A stretch of DNA of 64,000 bases from Chrysomallon squamiferum. Taxonomy: Eukaryota > Mollusca > Gastropoda > Neomphalida > Peltospiridae. Location: positions 16,183,391 to 16,247,390 of the forward strand of contig CM022668.1 of the NCBI GenBank assembly GCA_012295275.1, in the 5' to 3' direction. The translations under genes were made by a program, and so were the position numbers. Shown here in pieces: positions 49,360 to 62,951 of the stretch (its first letter is position 1; each line of letters starts with the position of its first letter). Under the pieces are notes generated by a model. It saw only the letters and a list, made by a program, of their open reading frames with translations, ran no database searches and was not told where the DNA came from.

Positions 49360-51793
49360 TCATACACCTGTCATATTAAAAACAATATCTGATAACACAG
49401 ATTGCGATCCAAACAACGCTTCTCGGGACTGCGTACACATTTTAAACTGGTCACGTGGTAGTCTGACGTCACATACTCTGTCATGATGCACGTGCAGTAA
49501 GCCGGGGTCCACAGAACGAAATACTGCTACGTCATGTTTAAGACACTTTTCAAAGAAGTCTGTATCCTCCTTCCCCATCCCTTCTATCAGTGTATTAAAC
49601 CCTCCCACGTCTGTGACGTCACTTTTGTAAACTCCCACAATTCCATAACTAAAATGGCGCCAAGTTCCGTAATCCTGATTGAAGTGGAAGCTGGTTTTGT
49701 TATCAAAACAGTCTGGATGACTAAAACAAATTGTGTTCGGATCGTACTGTGAGAAGTAAATAGGAAAATAGACTTGTTTACCAAGTTTTGTGTTTAGAAA
49801 AACTCGGTGTAAAAATTCTCCTGTAAGACGCATATCAACATCCATGACAACGACCAGTGAGTTTGGAGAGAGATTTTCTAATCCTTTTTCATTGCTTTAG
49901 CGCGAGAAAAGTCTTCTGTCATCTGAATCACTTGGATTTTAAGGTTTATGTTTGTATAATTAACTGCATTAATGTAGTTCAGAGTGAACATATATTCATT
50001 AAGGTTATCTTTGTATATGACAACTATTAGATACACAAATAAGTGTTTGTTAGAAACTGCAATACTTAACGATTTTAGGAATCTTACGAAAGTTTTAGAA
50101 CGCTTGTACAATGGTAAAATCATGTAGATGACGTCATTGTTTGAATATTCAGCAACGATTTCCTTTATTTCGATTGGCTGGAAAGGCTGAACTGTAAGAA
50201 AAGATTTCAGAGACATTATGTTTTCAACTGTCAGTATATGTTTCAGTCCAGAGCGTGTGCTTACATTTTCATACGCGAAGAGAAATTTGAAGGATTTCAT
50301 TCTTAGACGATTCAATGAGTGTCTGGAAACTGAAAATCCAAGATGTCTTCCACGTGTACGTAATCGTTGAAACGGCTTTTGAAATGGATCTTTAGTCGAG
50401 TATACAAACTTCTGTCGAATAAAATTCCAAATGTCCGTCCCTCTGTACTCGTTGCTGTATTCGTTATTAATTTTTGAATACTTCTGATTGACATTTTGTT
50501 GAGAAAGATAATTATTTATATTCGACACAGTTTCTTCGAGATGTGATAATTTTCTTTTGAGTTGCACTATTTCCTTACTGTTGAAGAAATTGTGTAATCT
50601 GTACAAGTAAGGCGTTTTTTTAACAGGATGTAAAGTCAGCGCATGCGTCAGTTTGTTTTCTAATTTCCCTTGAACGAACCATTTTTTGCTCTGTAGTTTT
50701 GATAAAACAGTCTCTGAAACTTTTAAATAAAAAAAAAATAATAATAATAATCATAATATTAATAATAAATATTAATAAGACGAAGAAGTATTTTAAGAAG
50801 AAGAAGAAAAAAAAAGAAAAGAAGATAAGATATATGCACGTACATAGAAAAACACATGCCCATCCACAATACATATACATACGTACGTACTTACATATAC
50901 ATGCTTATACATAATCACACAGACGTATACACAAATATACACATTTGCACACACACACACATACAATTACTTTTAGACATATTTTCGTTGATGAAATGTG
51001 TAGAAGTCAGCTTACCTCGTGAGCGCACGTGCAGGACACTCGGACCTGTTCGTGGACACACCGACCAAGTTCCGTGTCCTCGTGTGACGTCACTGTGTTG
51101 TTTAGACAAGTGGACAGACCTGAAACTGTCAATCTGAGAGTTTCTCTAGTAAACAGGACGCCTGGTCCACCCAGACAGTAAAACGATCGTCCACTGCGAA
51201 GGCCCAGGTGACCTCGCTCGTTAGGGACACCTAAACCAGGATGACCGACGTACAGACGTCTGGAACTGTTTACCGAGCGTAAGAACACCTCCAGATCTTT
51301 TGAGTTAACAAACAGATCGTCGTCTGCTCTCATGAACCACTCGAACTGGTGCAAGTAATTATCATGCATGTACTTCAACATAGAAAAAGATTTCTTCTGT
51401 GGTGGGTAAACATCGTCAGATACATCGTCCAACACAACAACAGACAAGTTTCCAGTGTAGTTACCTCCCTTCCCTACAAAGGAAAACGACACGACCTGGT
51501 ACTGACGGTGCCCAGGTAAGATTAATGGCAGCCGCTCTTGTTTCCAGATTCTCTCTAGTTGTCATGACAGCAACCAGCATGAAGAACTGTTCGTCTGTGT
51601 TTAGATTTTGTTTACTGTTGACGTGATGACTGAACACTCCTACACGCTGTACAGGTGGCGGTTTTAGACACAAGTTTCCGTGACGTTTCAAAACGACTAG
51701 TGAGAGTCTGCTAACCAGATACACACCTAACAGAAAACCACACACGAAACTGAACAAAGGAGAACAGCGCGTAAACCTTTTACATATTTTCAT
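49360..51793 (-). CDS. Gene F: chondroitin sulfate synthase-like, two coding exons (51793-51016, 50713-49360), three single-base indels
   Basis: Expected length about 710 residues. Exon 1 has an anchor, MTTRENLETRAAAINLTW, ADDDLF, FYCLGGPGVLFT and HEDTELG, then donor GAG|GTAAGC at 51015. Exon 2 starts after TTTCAG (50714-50715) with LFYQNYRAKN and contains DVDMRLTGEF, HRVFLNTKLGKQVYFP, GVYKSDV, GMGKED (Trp of GWGxED replaced by Met) and HVHH. The frame is broken three times: an extra base near 51480 (TTCCTTTG against an expected TTCTTTG), one base missing between about 50655 and 50695, and a T run of 5 instead of 6 near 49888. Each is a single base, so recent inactivation and sequence error are both possible. 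Confidence 0.75.
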
Positions 51794-52828
51794 GCTTCCT
51801 CTTCGTCTAGAATGATCAGAGTCAGTTAAAATTCATCATCCCATTTGTTGCACAGTGTGCTTCCAGGCAAAAGAACCGAAACTGAAAAACCCTAAACCGG
51901 CTGTTTTATTAAATGTTTGAAGAACGATGGAAACATGAAACTAAACGTCAGGGATACTCCGTGTCAGAGTCCTGCGTATTAATTAATGGATGTCTTCAGT
52001 TTTATTCCACACTGAAAATCTAAACTCTACAGCCGATGTTATAAAAACAGTATCCACGCTATAGTCACACCAAATCATTTCTGAAAGCCGTGACTACCAA
52101 AACGTCACTGGATGAGAAGACTAAACCATTTTGTACTGTTTTATTTATTACTTGTTTTCTCTTTTATGATTATATATATATATATATATATATGATGACA
52201 CAATATCCTCTGTGTATGTCTAGTAATTTAAACTATTCCAAAAATGAATTATCAAACAGTGAAAGTACATGTAATAACATACATATGGCGCATATGAGCA
52301 AAACCAAACGCTTCAGTTTGATATTATATTGCAAGTCTGATAAACCTCGGTTAGATGATTTGTATTTAGCTCAGTGTAAACAGAAAATTAATTTCTTTAT
52401 TAGATATAAATCACATATTTATTATCATTGTTCAGTCTGTTCGGCGAAGAAACAATTGTTTCTTTCATCGTTAATGTAAGATAATAAAGCTGCCCTTTCT
52501 AAAGTATGAACGGAAAAAAAAAAGGACTTATAATATATACGGAAAATAATGTAGAATAATTACAAATTTTATTCGTCATTAACTAATTGTTATATTCCTA
52601 TTGCTTGCAGTTATTGGATTTTAGATGAATTAAACACTGAAATGCATTCTGGTTCATTCACAATAACGTAATTATTTCCAGGTGTAATGAAATACTTTAT
52701 TGGATTCCAATTAAATCTCTGCATCTTTTTAATTACACATTTTTAGTCTATCGCGAATAGCAATTTCTCTTTTCACTTCTGTATCATAGCTGGTGCATTT
52801 ATCACGGGTCATTATGTGTGGTGCTATA

Positions 52829-52867
<39 letters not shown>

Positions 52868-53296
52868 TTCTTTTCTTTTTTATATGTAAAGCAGATTGCT
52901 AGGTTCTGGGATCACATCCCGGGACAGTCAGATTAGTATTAGCACATCACAAATAACACTGATGTACGTACACTATCTTTGTGGACACACCCAAATGACA
53001 CAGAATTTTAGGACTTTCGGAATCTCTGCCACAGATTCAGACTAGTGTAATATAGTCTTTGTTAAGCAGTAAATTTCATTCTGTACAAAGCAAGTTATTA
53101 TCATCATCATCATCATCGTTATTATCATAATTATTATTGTTGTTATTGTTGTTATTAGTTATTATTATTATTATCATTGGTGTGGTTGTTCTTCTTCTTG
53201 TTGTTGTTGTTTTATAGTTTATCCAGTAGATATATTGTCACTAAATGCAAAAATATATATTCGTGTTTACACAGTGATTTGTCTGTCTATATAGAT
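51794..53296. other. Intergenic region between genes F and G
   Basis: AT-rich, with (AT)n near 52173-52192, (ATT)n at 52830-52865 and mixed ATT/GTT tracts at 53097-53215. A 129-codon open frame at 52090-52479 spans the (AT)n repeat and has no recognisable domain, so it is not called as a gene. Confidence 0.6.
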
Positions 53297-56123
53297 TTAT
53301 TCGACATTTGAAGTGTTAAATAAAATGTTCGCTAACGTACTCTGAGAAGCGTACAACTCTTCTCGGGACTCAGTGCACATTTTAAATTGATCACGTGGTA
53401 AGCTGACGTCACAGGTCTTATTGTGGTACAGATGAACTAAACTTGTATCAATTGAACGAAATACTTTTAGTCCATGTTTTAGACATTTGTCGAAAAACTC
53501 AGCATCTTCCTTGCCCCAGCCCTGAATACCAGAAAACCCTCCCACTCGAGTGACGTCATAATTATATATTCCCACAATTCCATAGCCAAAATAACGCCAC
53601 ATTCCCGTGTCTTGTCCGAAATCAAAATCTGTTTTATTAACGGAGCAGTTTTCAGGGTTGGTGTAACACGGTGCTTGTTTGTTGTACTGAGTGAATGGAA
53701 TCGGGAAATACACTTGTTTGCCGAGCTTTGTGTTAAGAAACACTCTGTGTAGAAAATCAGCTGTAAACGTCATATCGACATCCACGATTAGTATCAGTGA
53801 GTCTGGTGGTAATCCCCTTAAACCTGTTTTTATTGCGTTACCGCGAGAAAACGTCCCGCTTATTATCAGGATTTCTGTGTTGAACCTAGAGTCAGGTTTA
53901 CTAAACATTTCAGCGTATTTTGCAGATCTCAGATATTCGCCAGTTTCGTCTGAGTACAGGACAACTCTGAGTAGAACGTCACCTGGATAACCTGACAGCG
54001 AGGAGTTTAACTGTTTAATGAAACGCGCAAATGTCGCCGATCGCTTATACAGCGGTAATATTACGTGTATGGTTTTATCTCCGTAACCCACGAATGTCGA
54101 ATCTTCCGCTATCTCTGTCAGCTGAAACCGCTGCAGTGAGACATATGATTTGAGTATTGACTTGTTTTCCTCCGTTCCCGTGATGTGTTCCAGTCCAGAT
54201 TTGGGACTGACTTTTACGTAAGAAAAAACTGGTTTTTCTGAGGCCGATGTGAACTCGTTTAGAGCACCAATAGAAGCTGCTAGTCCGAGTTGTCTGCCCT
54301 TGAGCTTCACCTGCTCAAATGGTTCGTTAAATGGGATTTTATATGAATACACATTTCCTTTACGAATAAATTCCCAGATAGCGTCTTCCTTTTCTTTCAT
54401 GTCTGGTTGAGTATTTACTTCACTGACCATTTTGCTGTCTTTATTAACGTTTTCAGACACGCCCTTTTCAGCAGTAGTCATGTTTAGTCCGTCAACCCTC
54501 TCGTTGTCTTCACTCATGCTTTCGTTATTAACAGCATTCTGACGAGACGTCTGTTCCAGTAAATCATTAACCCTTTTGCTGCTCGGTGCTGTCGGACTTG
54601 GAGGAAATCTCTTGTGCAGATTATCGATGACCTTGACAAGCTGAGACATTTTCTGTCTGAGTTTCAAGATGTGCTGGGTGTTGAAATAGTAGAAGAGTTC
54701 ATAGACGTGTGTTGGCTGCTTCACGGGATGCAGAGTCAGCGCATAGATCAGTTTACTGTACATCACCTCTCGAAACAGCACGTTTTCTTCCTTGTAGTTC
54801 TGAAAGAAGAGGTCTGAAAACTGCAACGAGAAGGACAATTTATGATTATTATCGATTTGTAGCCGTAGTCATGTACACAAAAGCCGATGCCATAGCTCAG
54901 AAATACGATGTGTAAAGAAGTGATAAGAACATGACAGAAGTAAATTATATATTTTAAAATGACCGTGATAATGCATGGGATTTTTGGTATAATGAGTAGT
55001 ACAATTTTGAGGATTTGTTGTTTAGTGATGAATGAATGATGACGATGATGTGTAACGATGATTAAGTTATTGTTGTGTAATTGATTGATGTAATAACAGC
55101 TATAACAATACGAGTAAGATCATAATAATAATAATAATAACAGAACAACAACAACATGCTTATTGTCATTAACAACATTACAACAATACAATATAATAAT
55201 AATAATAATAATAATAACAATAACAATAACAATAACAATAACAATAACAACAACAACAATAATAATAATAATAATAATAATAACAATAACAATAACAATA
55301 ACAATAACAATAATAATAATAATAATAATAATATTAATAATAATAATGGAAGAATAGTGCCACTTACTTCAGCAGCAGATGTACAGAATAATCCCGCATT
55401 TTTCTGAACACATCTACCGAGCTCAGTGTCCTCGTGTGACGTCACAGTGTCATTGAGACATGACGACAAAGCAGGAACAGTCAGTCGTAAAGTTTCTTTC
55501 GTGAACAAAATCCCAGGACCCCCCATACAATAGAAACCCTTTTCACCGGGAAGACCTAATTTCCCCTTCTCCTTGGGTCTTCCAAGACCTGGATGTCCCA
55601 CGTACCAGCGCCTGGAGCTGTTGACGGATTTTAGAAATCTCTCCAGATACTCTGGCTTCACAAACAGATCGTCGTCTGCTCGCATGAACCACTCGAACTG
55701 GTCCAAGTAATTGTCGTGCATGTACTTTATCATAGAAAAACATTTCTTCTGTGGTGGGTAGGTCGTGTCGGAAACATCATCCAGGGCAACAACAGGCAGC
55801 TTTCCACGATATTTCTCGCCTTTTCCTATAAAGAAAATAATTTTTCCAGGAACGTCTTTCGCCCAAGTGCGATAAATGGCAGCGGCTTTTGTGTTCAGAT
55901 TTTGCCATGTGGAGAGGACACCGATCAAGAGGAATGGCTCGTGACTTCTGCTGAGGTCTGGAAGTGCACTGCTGATGTTCGTTGACCCAGCAGCTGTAGA
56001 ACAGACACCCCGTTTTAAGAATATTAACGCCAGCACATTCACTATACAAACACCAAACAGAAATCCACAGGCAAACTTGATTACCGGGTAGCATAGGCTA
56101 CATTTTGTAAAAGTGCTATTCAT
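53297..56123 (-). CDS. Gene G: chondroitin sulfate synthase-like, intact, two coding exons (56123-55368, 54820-53297)
   Basis: The one copy with an uninterrupted frame and both catalytic halves complete. Exon 1 (252 codons): anchor at about residues 13-37, RTWAKDVPGKIIFFIGKG, ADDDLF (D150-D152), FYCMGGPGILFT and HEDTELG (from 230). Exon 2 (507 residues): FSDLFFQNYKEE, an acidic linker of about 100 residues, ILPLYKRS, DVDMTFTADF, HRVFLNTKLGKQVYFP, MWRYFGYGIVGIY, GIQGWGKEDAEFFDKC and HLYH. Total 759 residues, close to human CHPF (about 775) and CHSY1 (802). Donor GAA|GTAAGT at 55367; acceptor GTTGCAG at 54821-54822; phase 0. Its product should polymerise chondroitin in the Golgi by alternate GlcA and GalNAc transfer. 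The intron opens with about 190 bases of AAT/AAC repeat. Confidence 0.92.
55125..55350. repeat. (AAT)n/(AAC)n array in the intron of gene G
   Basis: Alternating blocks of AAT and AAC/AACAAT repeats immediately inside the donor. Open frames of polyasparagine, polyisoleucine or polyleucine across it are repeat artefacts. Confidence 0.9.
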
Positions 56124-56288
56124 AACTGAATTTCCTTACAAGTCCGACTTCCCCGCTGTTAAAGTTAATATTGATTTCACGTCTGGTGTGGATATTTGAA
56201 CCAGTTCCGCTTCATCTTCTATTTTAGTTTTCCGTTTTTGTTTTCTTTGAATCTGTAAAAATATAAACATAAAAATGCTTGTACTAAA

Positions 56289-56354
<66 letters not shown>

Positions 56355-56383
56355 ACTCTCTCTCTCTCTCTCTCTCTCTTCTG

Positions 56384-56420
<37 letters not shown>

Positions 56421-58918
56421 CTGGGGCCACTGAAAAATGGATAAAAAAACTGGGGCCTAAAAAGGATAAAAATAACATCACTTCGAACTGTATGCTTTTA
56501 ATTCTAGTTTTGCCATTAATATAAACATTTTAGTAAAATTCTACAGTCCATCATTTTTTGAGGGGCAAAATCCGACATCATCCGATTAATAATTTAATTA
56601 TTTAGCTGCATTCGGTTTTATTATTAAAAACTCGATTAATTGTCAAATTTTAACGCTTACTTTTTCGCATAAATTTTCGTTATTGGCTGTTTGTATTTTA
56701 ATTAAATGATTTTAATCTACAGCTAGTGTCACTGTTTGGAAAAATCCATCTCAGTTTTGATTTAGGAGTGGATTGGAATGGGTGAATTACCACCAACTCT
56801 GAACAGACGATAAATACCCCCCCACCCCGTTCCACCCGCCCGACAGACCTACCCTAATTTGAAGAGTTTGCAGTTATCGAGACTCGACCTAGATCATGTA
56901 CGCAATTCAAAAAGGGGAAGACTTCCTAGTTCAGCTGTTCTTTCGTCACTGGATTGCTGAACTGACATCACATTCTCTGAACGTTTATCAGAACTAACAG
57001 CCTCTGTTATTTATTATAAAAAATCTTACCTTTGTATTTTCTTTGTGTGGTCACAGCACGTTGTTATTTCCATTATCTGCTCTCAGCCACCCGGAATTAC
57101 GGTTCGTGATTTTGTCACTTGTGACCCTGTTTTTGTATTTTAAGGTTTCACGGCGAACAATTCTTTTTTTTTTATTTGTTCGATCTTTTTCTTCTTCTTC
57201 TTCCTTAAGAAAACGGATGCTGTTAAGATAAGCTTGAGGTTTGAAAGGAACCAGAACGTGACTTGTAAAGGCGGATCCATAACTTTATATGAGTGGTTTA
57301 GCAAAATTATCAGATCACGGAAGATTTACCTCTGTGTGTGTATGTGTGTGTGTGTGTGTGTGTATGTGCGTGTGTGTCCGTGTGTGGACAGACAGATAGA
57401 TTAGGTGTCTCCATTAATTCTGTGAATAAACATTATTAATTTGATAAAAGAGACACATAACAATTATTATTATTTTTTTTTTAAAAGAAAGAAAAGAAAA
57501 AAGATTAATTACGATCAAAAATCGATGGCAGTTGTGAGGGTGAAGTGTTACACACCCACCCCACCCACCCACTCAGACGTATAAATCAAAATAATTATTT
57601 AAGGGCATCCACCGTTCCAAGAAATTCCAAGAATTTGCTTCGTAACTAAAGGAGTTAGATTGCCAAATGTAATTAAACTTACAAATTATTATTTTATTGT
57701 TTTTGTTGACTTGTTATTGATAATAAGAAAAAAAATAATAATAATAATTAAAAAAAAAAAAAACGCATAAAATAAAATATTGTATAAAACATTTCAACAT
57801 CATACAACTGGAGTGTTTACGTCATTACATACCTTATGGATTGTTACTATAGTAACACCTGGGATTTTTTTTGTTTTTTTTCGGACGACACAACAAAAAT
57901 TAACTTTAAAGCAAATCGGAACGACTACAGTACGATGACGTCACAACTACATACAAATTTCACTGTGCCGACCTATTTTTAAACTGTAGTCTTTTGTTGT
58001 TATATTCGTTATTAAACTTGACTAAAATAAATAAATAAATAAATAATAAATAAATAAATAAATAAATAAATAAAAATAAGAAAAAAATAATATATACTTC
58101 TCTGTCGCATACAGTTCAAACATTATTATTACTGTCTTTACAAATGAAGTTGCATTTCACATCTCACGTAATAAATTGTTGTGAGGGGAGAAATCCATGC
58201 AACTGAGATCACTGCTATTTGATTATTATTCATACAGGTGTTTTAGCACTGGGATGACATGTCTGTAATACTATAAAAATCTGTTTATTGACAACGGTAT
58301 AAAACACAAACAACCATGTTACATTATTTTATATTATTTAAGCAGCATAAAACAACACCACATATATTCCCTCACTGATTTATTTAAAATCAGTTAATTA
58401 AACAATATATTAACAACAATATTTAAAAAAAATAAAAATAAAAAAAAAATATTAAAAAAAAAAAATAAACTGTTATATTTACCTACATGAAGGTATTGAG
58501 AAAATATTTTGTTTGAATGGACTGCATTTTTTCTATTTTTTTTTCTTTTTTTTTTATATAAAATTTTTAAATAATTAATACAATTTATAATTTTTTTTGG
58601 ATCAATCAAGAAATTATTTACATCCTAATTTTACTGAAATTTTTAAAGTTAAAACAAATGAGCACAATCTGAAAAATGAAAAAAAGACAAAAATGTGCAG
58701 TAATTATATCAAAACTGTTTTTTGTTATTATTGTTTTGCAGCAATTCACTTTATAAACAGTCAAATTCATGAACACACACACCCATGTTCTTTTTAGTAA
58801 GAATAGGATTAAGATGAGATGATACATATCTGTGCATCTGTGTACACACACACACACACACCCTTGTTCTTTTCAGTATGAATGGGATTAAGATGAGACG
58901 ATACATATCTGTGCATCT

Positions 58919-58969
<51 letters not shown>

Positions 58970-59525
58970 TCTATCTTTGTGTCTATATTGATCTATATAA
59001 TATATTGTTCCAAATCTTATTCTTTTCTAGCCTTAAGCAAACAACATGTAATGCCATAGAAATATTTTCTTTGACATGTTAACCCATAAGAGAAATGTAA
59101 ATTTTAATTCTCTCTCTCTCTTTTTTTTCTAACACAACAACCAATAACATTTAACCCATAAGACAAATATCAATTTTAAAATTTTTTTTTTTTTTTTATA
59201 ACAAGCAATAACTTTTAATTTTGTTGTGAAACAAATCAGAGAAAGATAAATTTTAAAACTGTTATATAAACAGTAAATTATAAAAAAAATATATTTTTTT
59301 TTTCTTCTTACACAACTAATAATTTTTAATTTTTAACCAGTTACAGAAAGATATTTTCACTTTCTTGTGTAAACAATTTAAGGAATACAGACTTTAATTT
59401 TGTTGTGTAAACAATCTAAGGAGTACAGACTTTAATTTTGTTGTGTAAACAATCTAAGGAGTCCAGACTTTAATTTTGTTGTGTAAACAATCTAAGGAAT
59501 ACAGACTTTCATTTTGTGTAAGCAA
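56124..59525. other. Intergenic region between gene G and GMPPA
   Basis: Contains (CT)n and (AT)n at 56296-56420, TG-rich sequence at 57335-57380, (AAAT)n at 58028-58075 and a CA array at 58921-58967. A 60-bp phrase containing ACATATCTGTGCATCTGT is duplicated at about 58827 and 58905. A possible 5' UTR acceptor for gene G lies near 56254 on the minus strand. No conserved exon seen. Confidence 0.6.
59343..59525 (-). repeat. 38-bp minisatellite at the GMPPA 3' end, starting at the stop codon
   Basis: About four copies of a unit that reads, on the coding strand, (T/A)GATTG(C/T)TTACACA, then AAATTAAAGTCTGTA and CTCCT. The first copy begins with the TGA stop itself (TGATTGCTTACACA) and later copies have AGATTGTTTACACA. 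It should form the start of the 3' UTR. Confidence 0.8.
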
Positions 59526-61673
59526 TCACAGAATGATTTGATTCTTGTAACATCCACTGAGATCTTTGTGTGGTAGGACAATGGAGTTGAGAATGATTAC
59601 CTCTGATGGGACTTGAACATTGGAACCTGAGGACACAAATACAAACTGAAGATTACAAAACTTTCTTGCAATATACACTTACAAATATGAATATTTTGTG
59701 TATCTATTATTTACATTAAAAAAAAAAAGACCAAAAAAAAAAAAAATAAAATAATCTTTCTTACTAATAACTGAGACATTATTTTTATTAAAAAGTAAAT
59801 AATTGTTCTCACCAATAACTGTAATGGAAGGATTGAGTTTGCCCTCCTGTGTGAACATGGTTGGAACTTCTACTTTGGCAAATGGTTTGTTTGGGTTGGG
59901 ATCATTCGGTGTTCCCTCCACCCGAGTCCATCTGCCTATAGAACTGTGCCAGCCCACAATAGTGTGCAGAATACAGCAGTGATTCTAAAACACAGAACAC
60001 TAACAATATTAATAGTGTGCAGAATACAGCAGTGATTCTAAAACACAGAACACTAACATTATTAATAGTGTGCAGAATACAGCAGTGATTCTAAAACACG
60101 AAACACTAACAATATTAATAGTGTGCAGAATACAGCAGTGATTCTAAAACACAGAACACTAACAATATTAATAGTGTGCAGAATACATCAGTGATTCTAA
60201 AACACAGAACACTAACATTATTAATACAGCAGTGATTCTAAAACACAGAACACTAACATTATTAATAAATAGTGTGCAGAATACAGCAGTGATTCTAAAA
60301 CACAGAACACTAACATTATTAATAAATAGTGTGCAGAATACAGCAGTGATTCTAAAACACAGAACACTAACAATATTAATAGTGTGCAGAATACAGCAGT
60401 GATTCTAAAACACAGAAAACTAACATTATTAATAAGTCTGCAAAAGTCATTTTACTGATTTTTTATTGGTAAAAAACATATAAAGATAAACAGACAGACA
60501 TGGTACCTTTTTCTCTCTCAAACAACCACACATATATAAACATTAACACACACACACACACACACATACACAAACAAACACACACACACATGCTCACAGA
60601 AATACACAAACACGTAAAACACTCTCTCCCTTTAGTTTCCACACACAGATATTTAGATATTTAAATAAAATTACAGAGGCAGTGAAAAGAATAGAAGTTT
60701 CAGCAAAGTGAACAGCAACACACAGATGTATTCTGAAGCACACAGATGTATTTTGAAGCAGTATTTACAGTGTGGGTGTAGGTGGACAGTGTGAAAATTT
60801 ACCTGCAGAGTGGCTCCCTCTAAAACTATGGATTCTCTGACTCGCACTCCTTCACCTACTGTTACATATCTACCTATAGTGACGTTAGGTCCAAGCTGAA
60901 AACACAACACACGAATGTTTTCATAAATACACACATAAATTAACAGTTTCATTGTAAGTATGTGTTAAAAAATGATATGCTGATGAGTGTGTAAGATAAA
61001 TGTATCGTTTAAAGCATAGAAAATGTTGATATTGTACACACACAAATTAATACTCTGTGTACATGTCTTTAACTGTACGTTAAGAATGTATGACTTGATG
61101 AGTATTTTTGTTAAATGTGTCAGTTAAATCTACAAATTTCAGTTTTATCATGTGTCAACACAAAAAGAGATATCAATATTTTCACTGTCCCAAATCTTAC
61201 AGTACGATAATTACTAAAGATTTCATGGGCAGAAAATTCTGAAATGTGTAGATAGGCTAAAAAGGTAAATGTCCCTAACATCAAATAGACTATGAAATAA
61301 GTGGTTACATTAAAAACATCTATTTCACTTGAAGTTAACTGTGAGAAAGGTGTAATATATGTAAAATTTAACTCACTACTGCTGTGGGGTGGACTGAAGC
61401 TGTGGGGTGGATGAAAACATCTCCAATAATCCTTGGCTTGTCTTCCCCATTCACTGCCAGTCTCTCTGGGTGAGTCTTCCTGTAGATAGCCAGGTAGTGT
61501 CTGTTTGCATACACTGCAGCCCTGATACAGATCAATCAATTAAATAAACTGACAGCCATTTTTAGCGAAAAATAAAATTAAATATACCATATGAAACATT
61601 AAATAATATTTTAATTTCATCCATCAATCCATGTATGTATAGGTGTGTTTGTGTATGTGTGGTGTGTGTGTGT

Positions 61674-61762
<89 letters not shown>

Positions 61763-62093
61763 GTATAAATATAGATATAGACACACACACACACATACAT
61801 ACATACATACACCACAATAAATAATTATCTGATATGTTTGGTTGTTTGCTAACAAAGGTTTAATGTTTTATGTATCTGAAAACTCAAATGTTGCTGGTAC
61901 AACCTGATAAATGCACATTGAACACATCTGACTGTAAACTATTCAAGTTTTTAAGTCTTACCCTGCAGACTTGATCTGACTCCAGAATCTTGACGTATTT
62001 TTGAACACGAACAGTTTGGCGCAGTTAGCGAGAGACACAAAAATATCTTGCTCCATCCGAATCACCTCCTTCGAGGGAATATGGAAATCAAAA
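59526..62093 (-). CDS. GMPPA: GMPPA (GDP-mannose pyrophosphorylase A, regulatory subunit), C-terminal five exons
   Basis: GMPPA is the cytosolic, catalytically inactive partner that senses GDP-mannose and restrains GMPPB. Exons on the minus strand: 62093-61962 ([27 protein letters not shown]), 61521-61377 ([38 protein letters not shown]), 60895-60803 ([31 protein letters not shown]), 59984-59813 ([30 protein letters not shown]) and 59626-59526 ([16 protein letters not shown], ending NQIIL then TGA). Phases agree at every junction. The hexapeptide left-handed beta-helix (VTIG, VTVGEG, IVLEGA) and the GWxSxIGRW motif identify the alpha rather than the beta subunit. The nucleotidyltransferase half lies beyond 64000. 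Confidence 0.95.
59955..60430 (-). repeat. Splice-acceptor minisatellite, GMPPA intron (53-bp unit, about 9 copies)
   Basis: On the coding strand each unit contains GTTTTAG|AATCACTGCTG, then TATTCTGCACACTATT: the intron end, the acceptor and the first 27 bases of the 59984-59813 exon. Eight extra copies lie upstream in the intron, starting (on +) near 60013, 60066, 60119, 60172, 60229 (shortened), 60269, 60328 and 60381. All keep the TTTTAG|AATC junction. Only the copy at 59985-59986 leads into the complete exon. Confidence 0.93.
61670..61760. repeat. (GT)n microsatellite, GMPPA intron
   Basis: About 45 uninterrupted GT units from about 61675 to 61759. Cys/Val and His/Thr open frames here are artefacts. 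Confidence 0.95.
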
Positions 62094-62303
62094 CTGAAGA
62101 GAAGAAACCAGTCATAGAGTTTAGTATTCAGATTATGTGGGTTTGATTTCATTACAAGATTTAGAAGATAAACAACAATTATGAAATATATACATATATA
62201 TATATATTTTTACTTTTTGGATAAGTTTTTGTTATGATTTTAAATGAACACATCTATGTCTCTTTGTTAACACATATGGAGAATAATTAGGAAATAATAA
62301 TAA

Positions 62304-62351
<48 letters not shown>

Positions 62352-62853
62352 CATAATAATAAAGATAATGATGACGCTAAGAATAACAACAATAATTAAA
62401 AAAAAGGAAAAAAAGAATAATATTCATGTCATTAAAAAAATCCATGAATTATGATTAAAATGACTTTTGTTTTCTTTATAAAGGTACAAAAATGTTATAC
62501 CACAAATATATTATACTTCAGTTATTTATTTATTTATTTATTTATTTGAGTACTTTTTAATCTGTCAAAGACAGCCTGACTCACCATCATGCCATTTTGA
62601 AGAAAACACAAACACGTAACACACACAAACAACTGTTATGTAACAGCCATGCATTACACAGTCAAACTGCATATTCAAACATGCACTGATAACACCACTG
62701 TAAATATGCAGGCCATTCTAGATTTGTACAGCACTGCTTATACTAAACAAAGTGACTATGAATTATTTAAAAAAATAAATAGTCCATCTTGGACTGTAAA
62801 CTGATAAACTCTGGATATACATGATGATAAAAACATACATACACTTTCTTCAG

Positions 62854-62951
<98 letters not shown>

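Noticed and set aside
52090-52479. 129-codon open frame between genes F and G
   Set aside because: It crosses an (AT)n repeat giving YIYIYIY and shows no family resemblance or splice context.
53691-53990. Open frames antisense to the GT7 exons (also near 29048, 35143, 43409 and 49534)
   Set aside because: They recur at equivalent positions because the sense exons are homologous; they are shadows of coding sequence.
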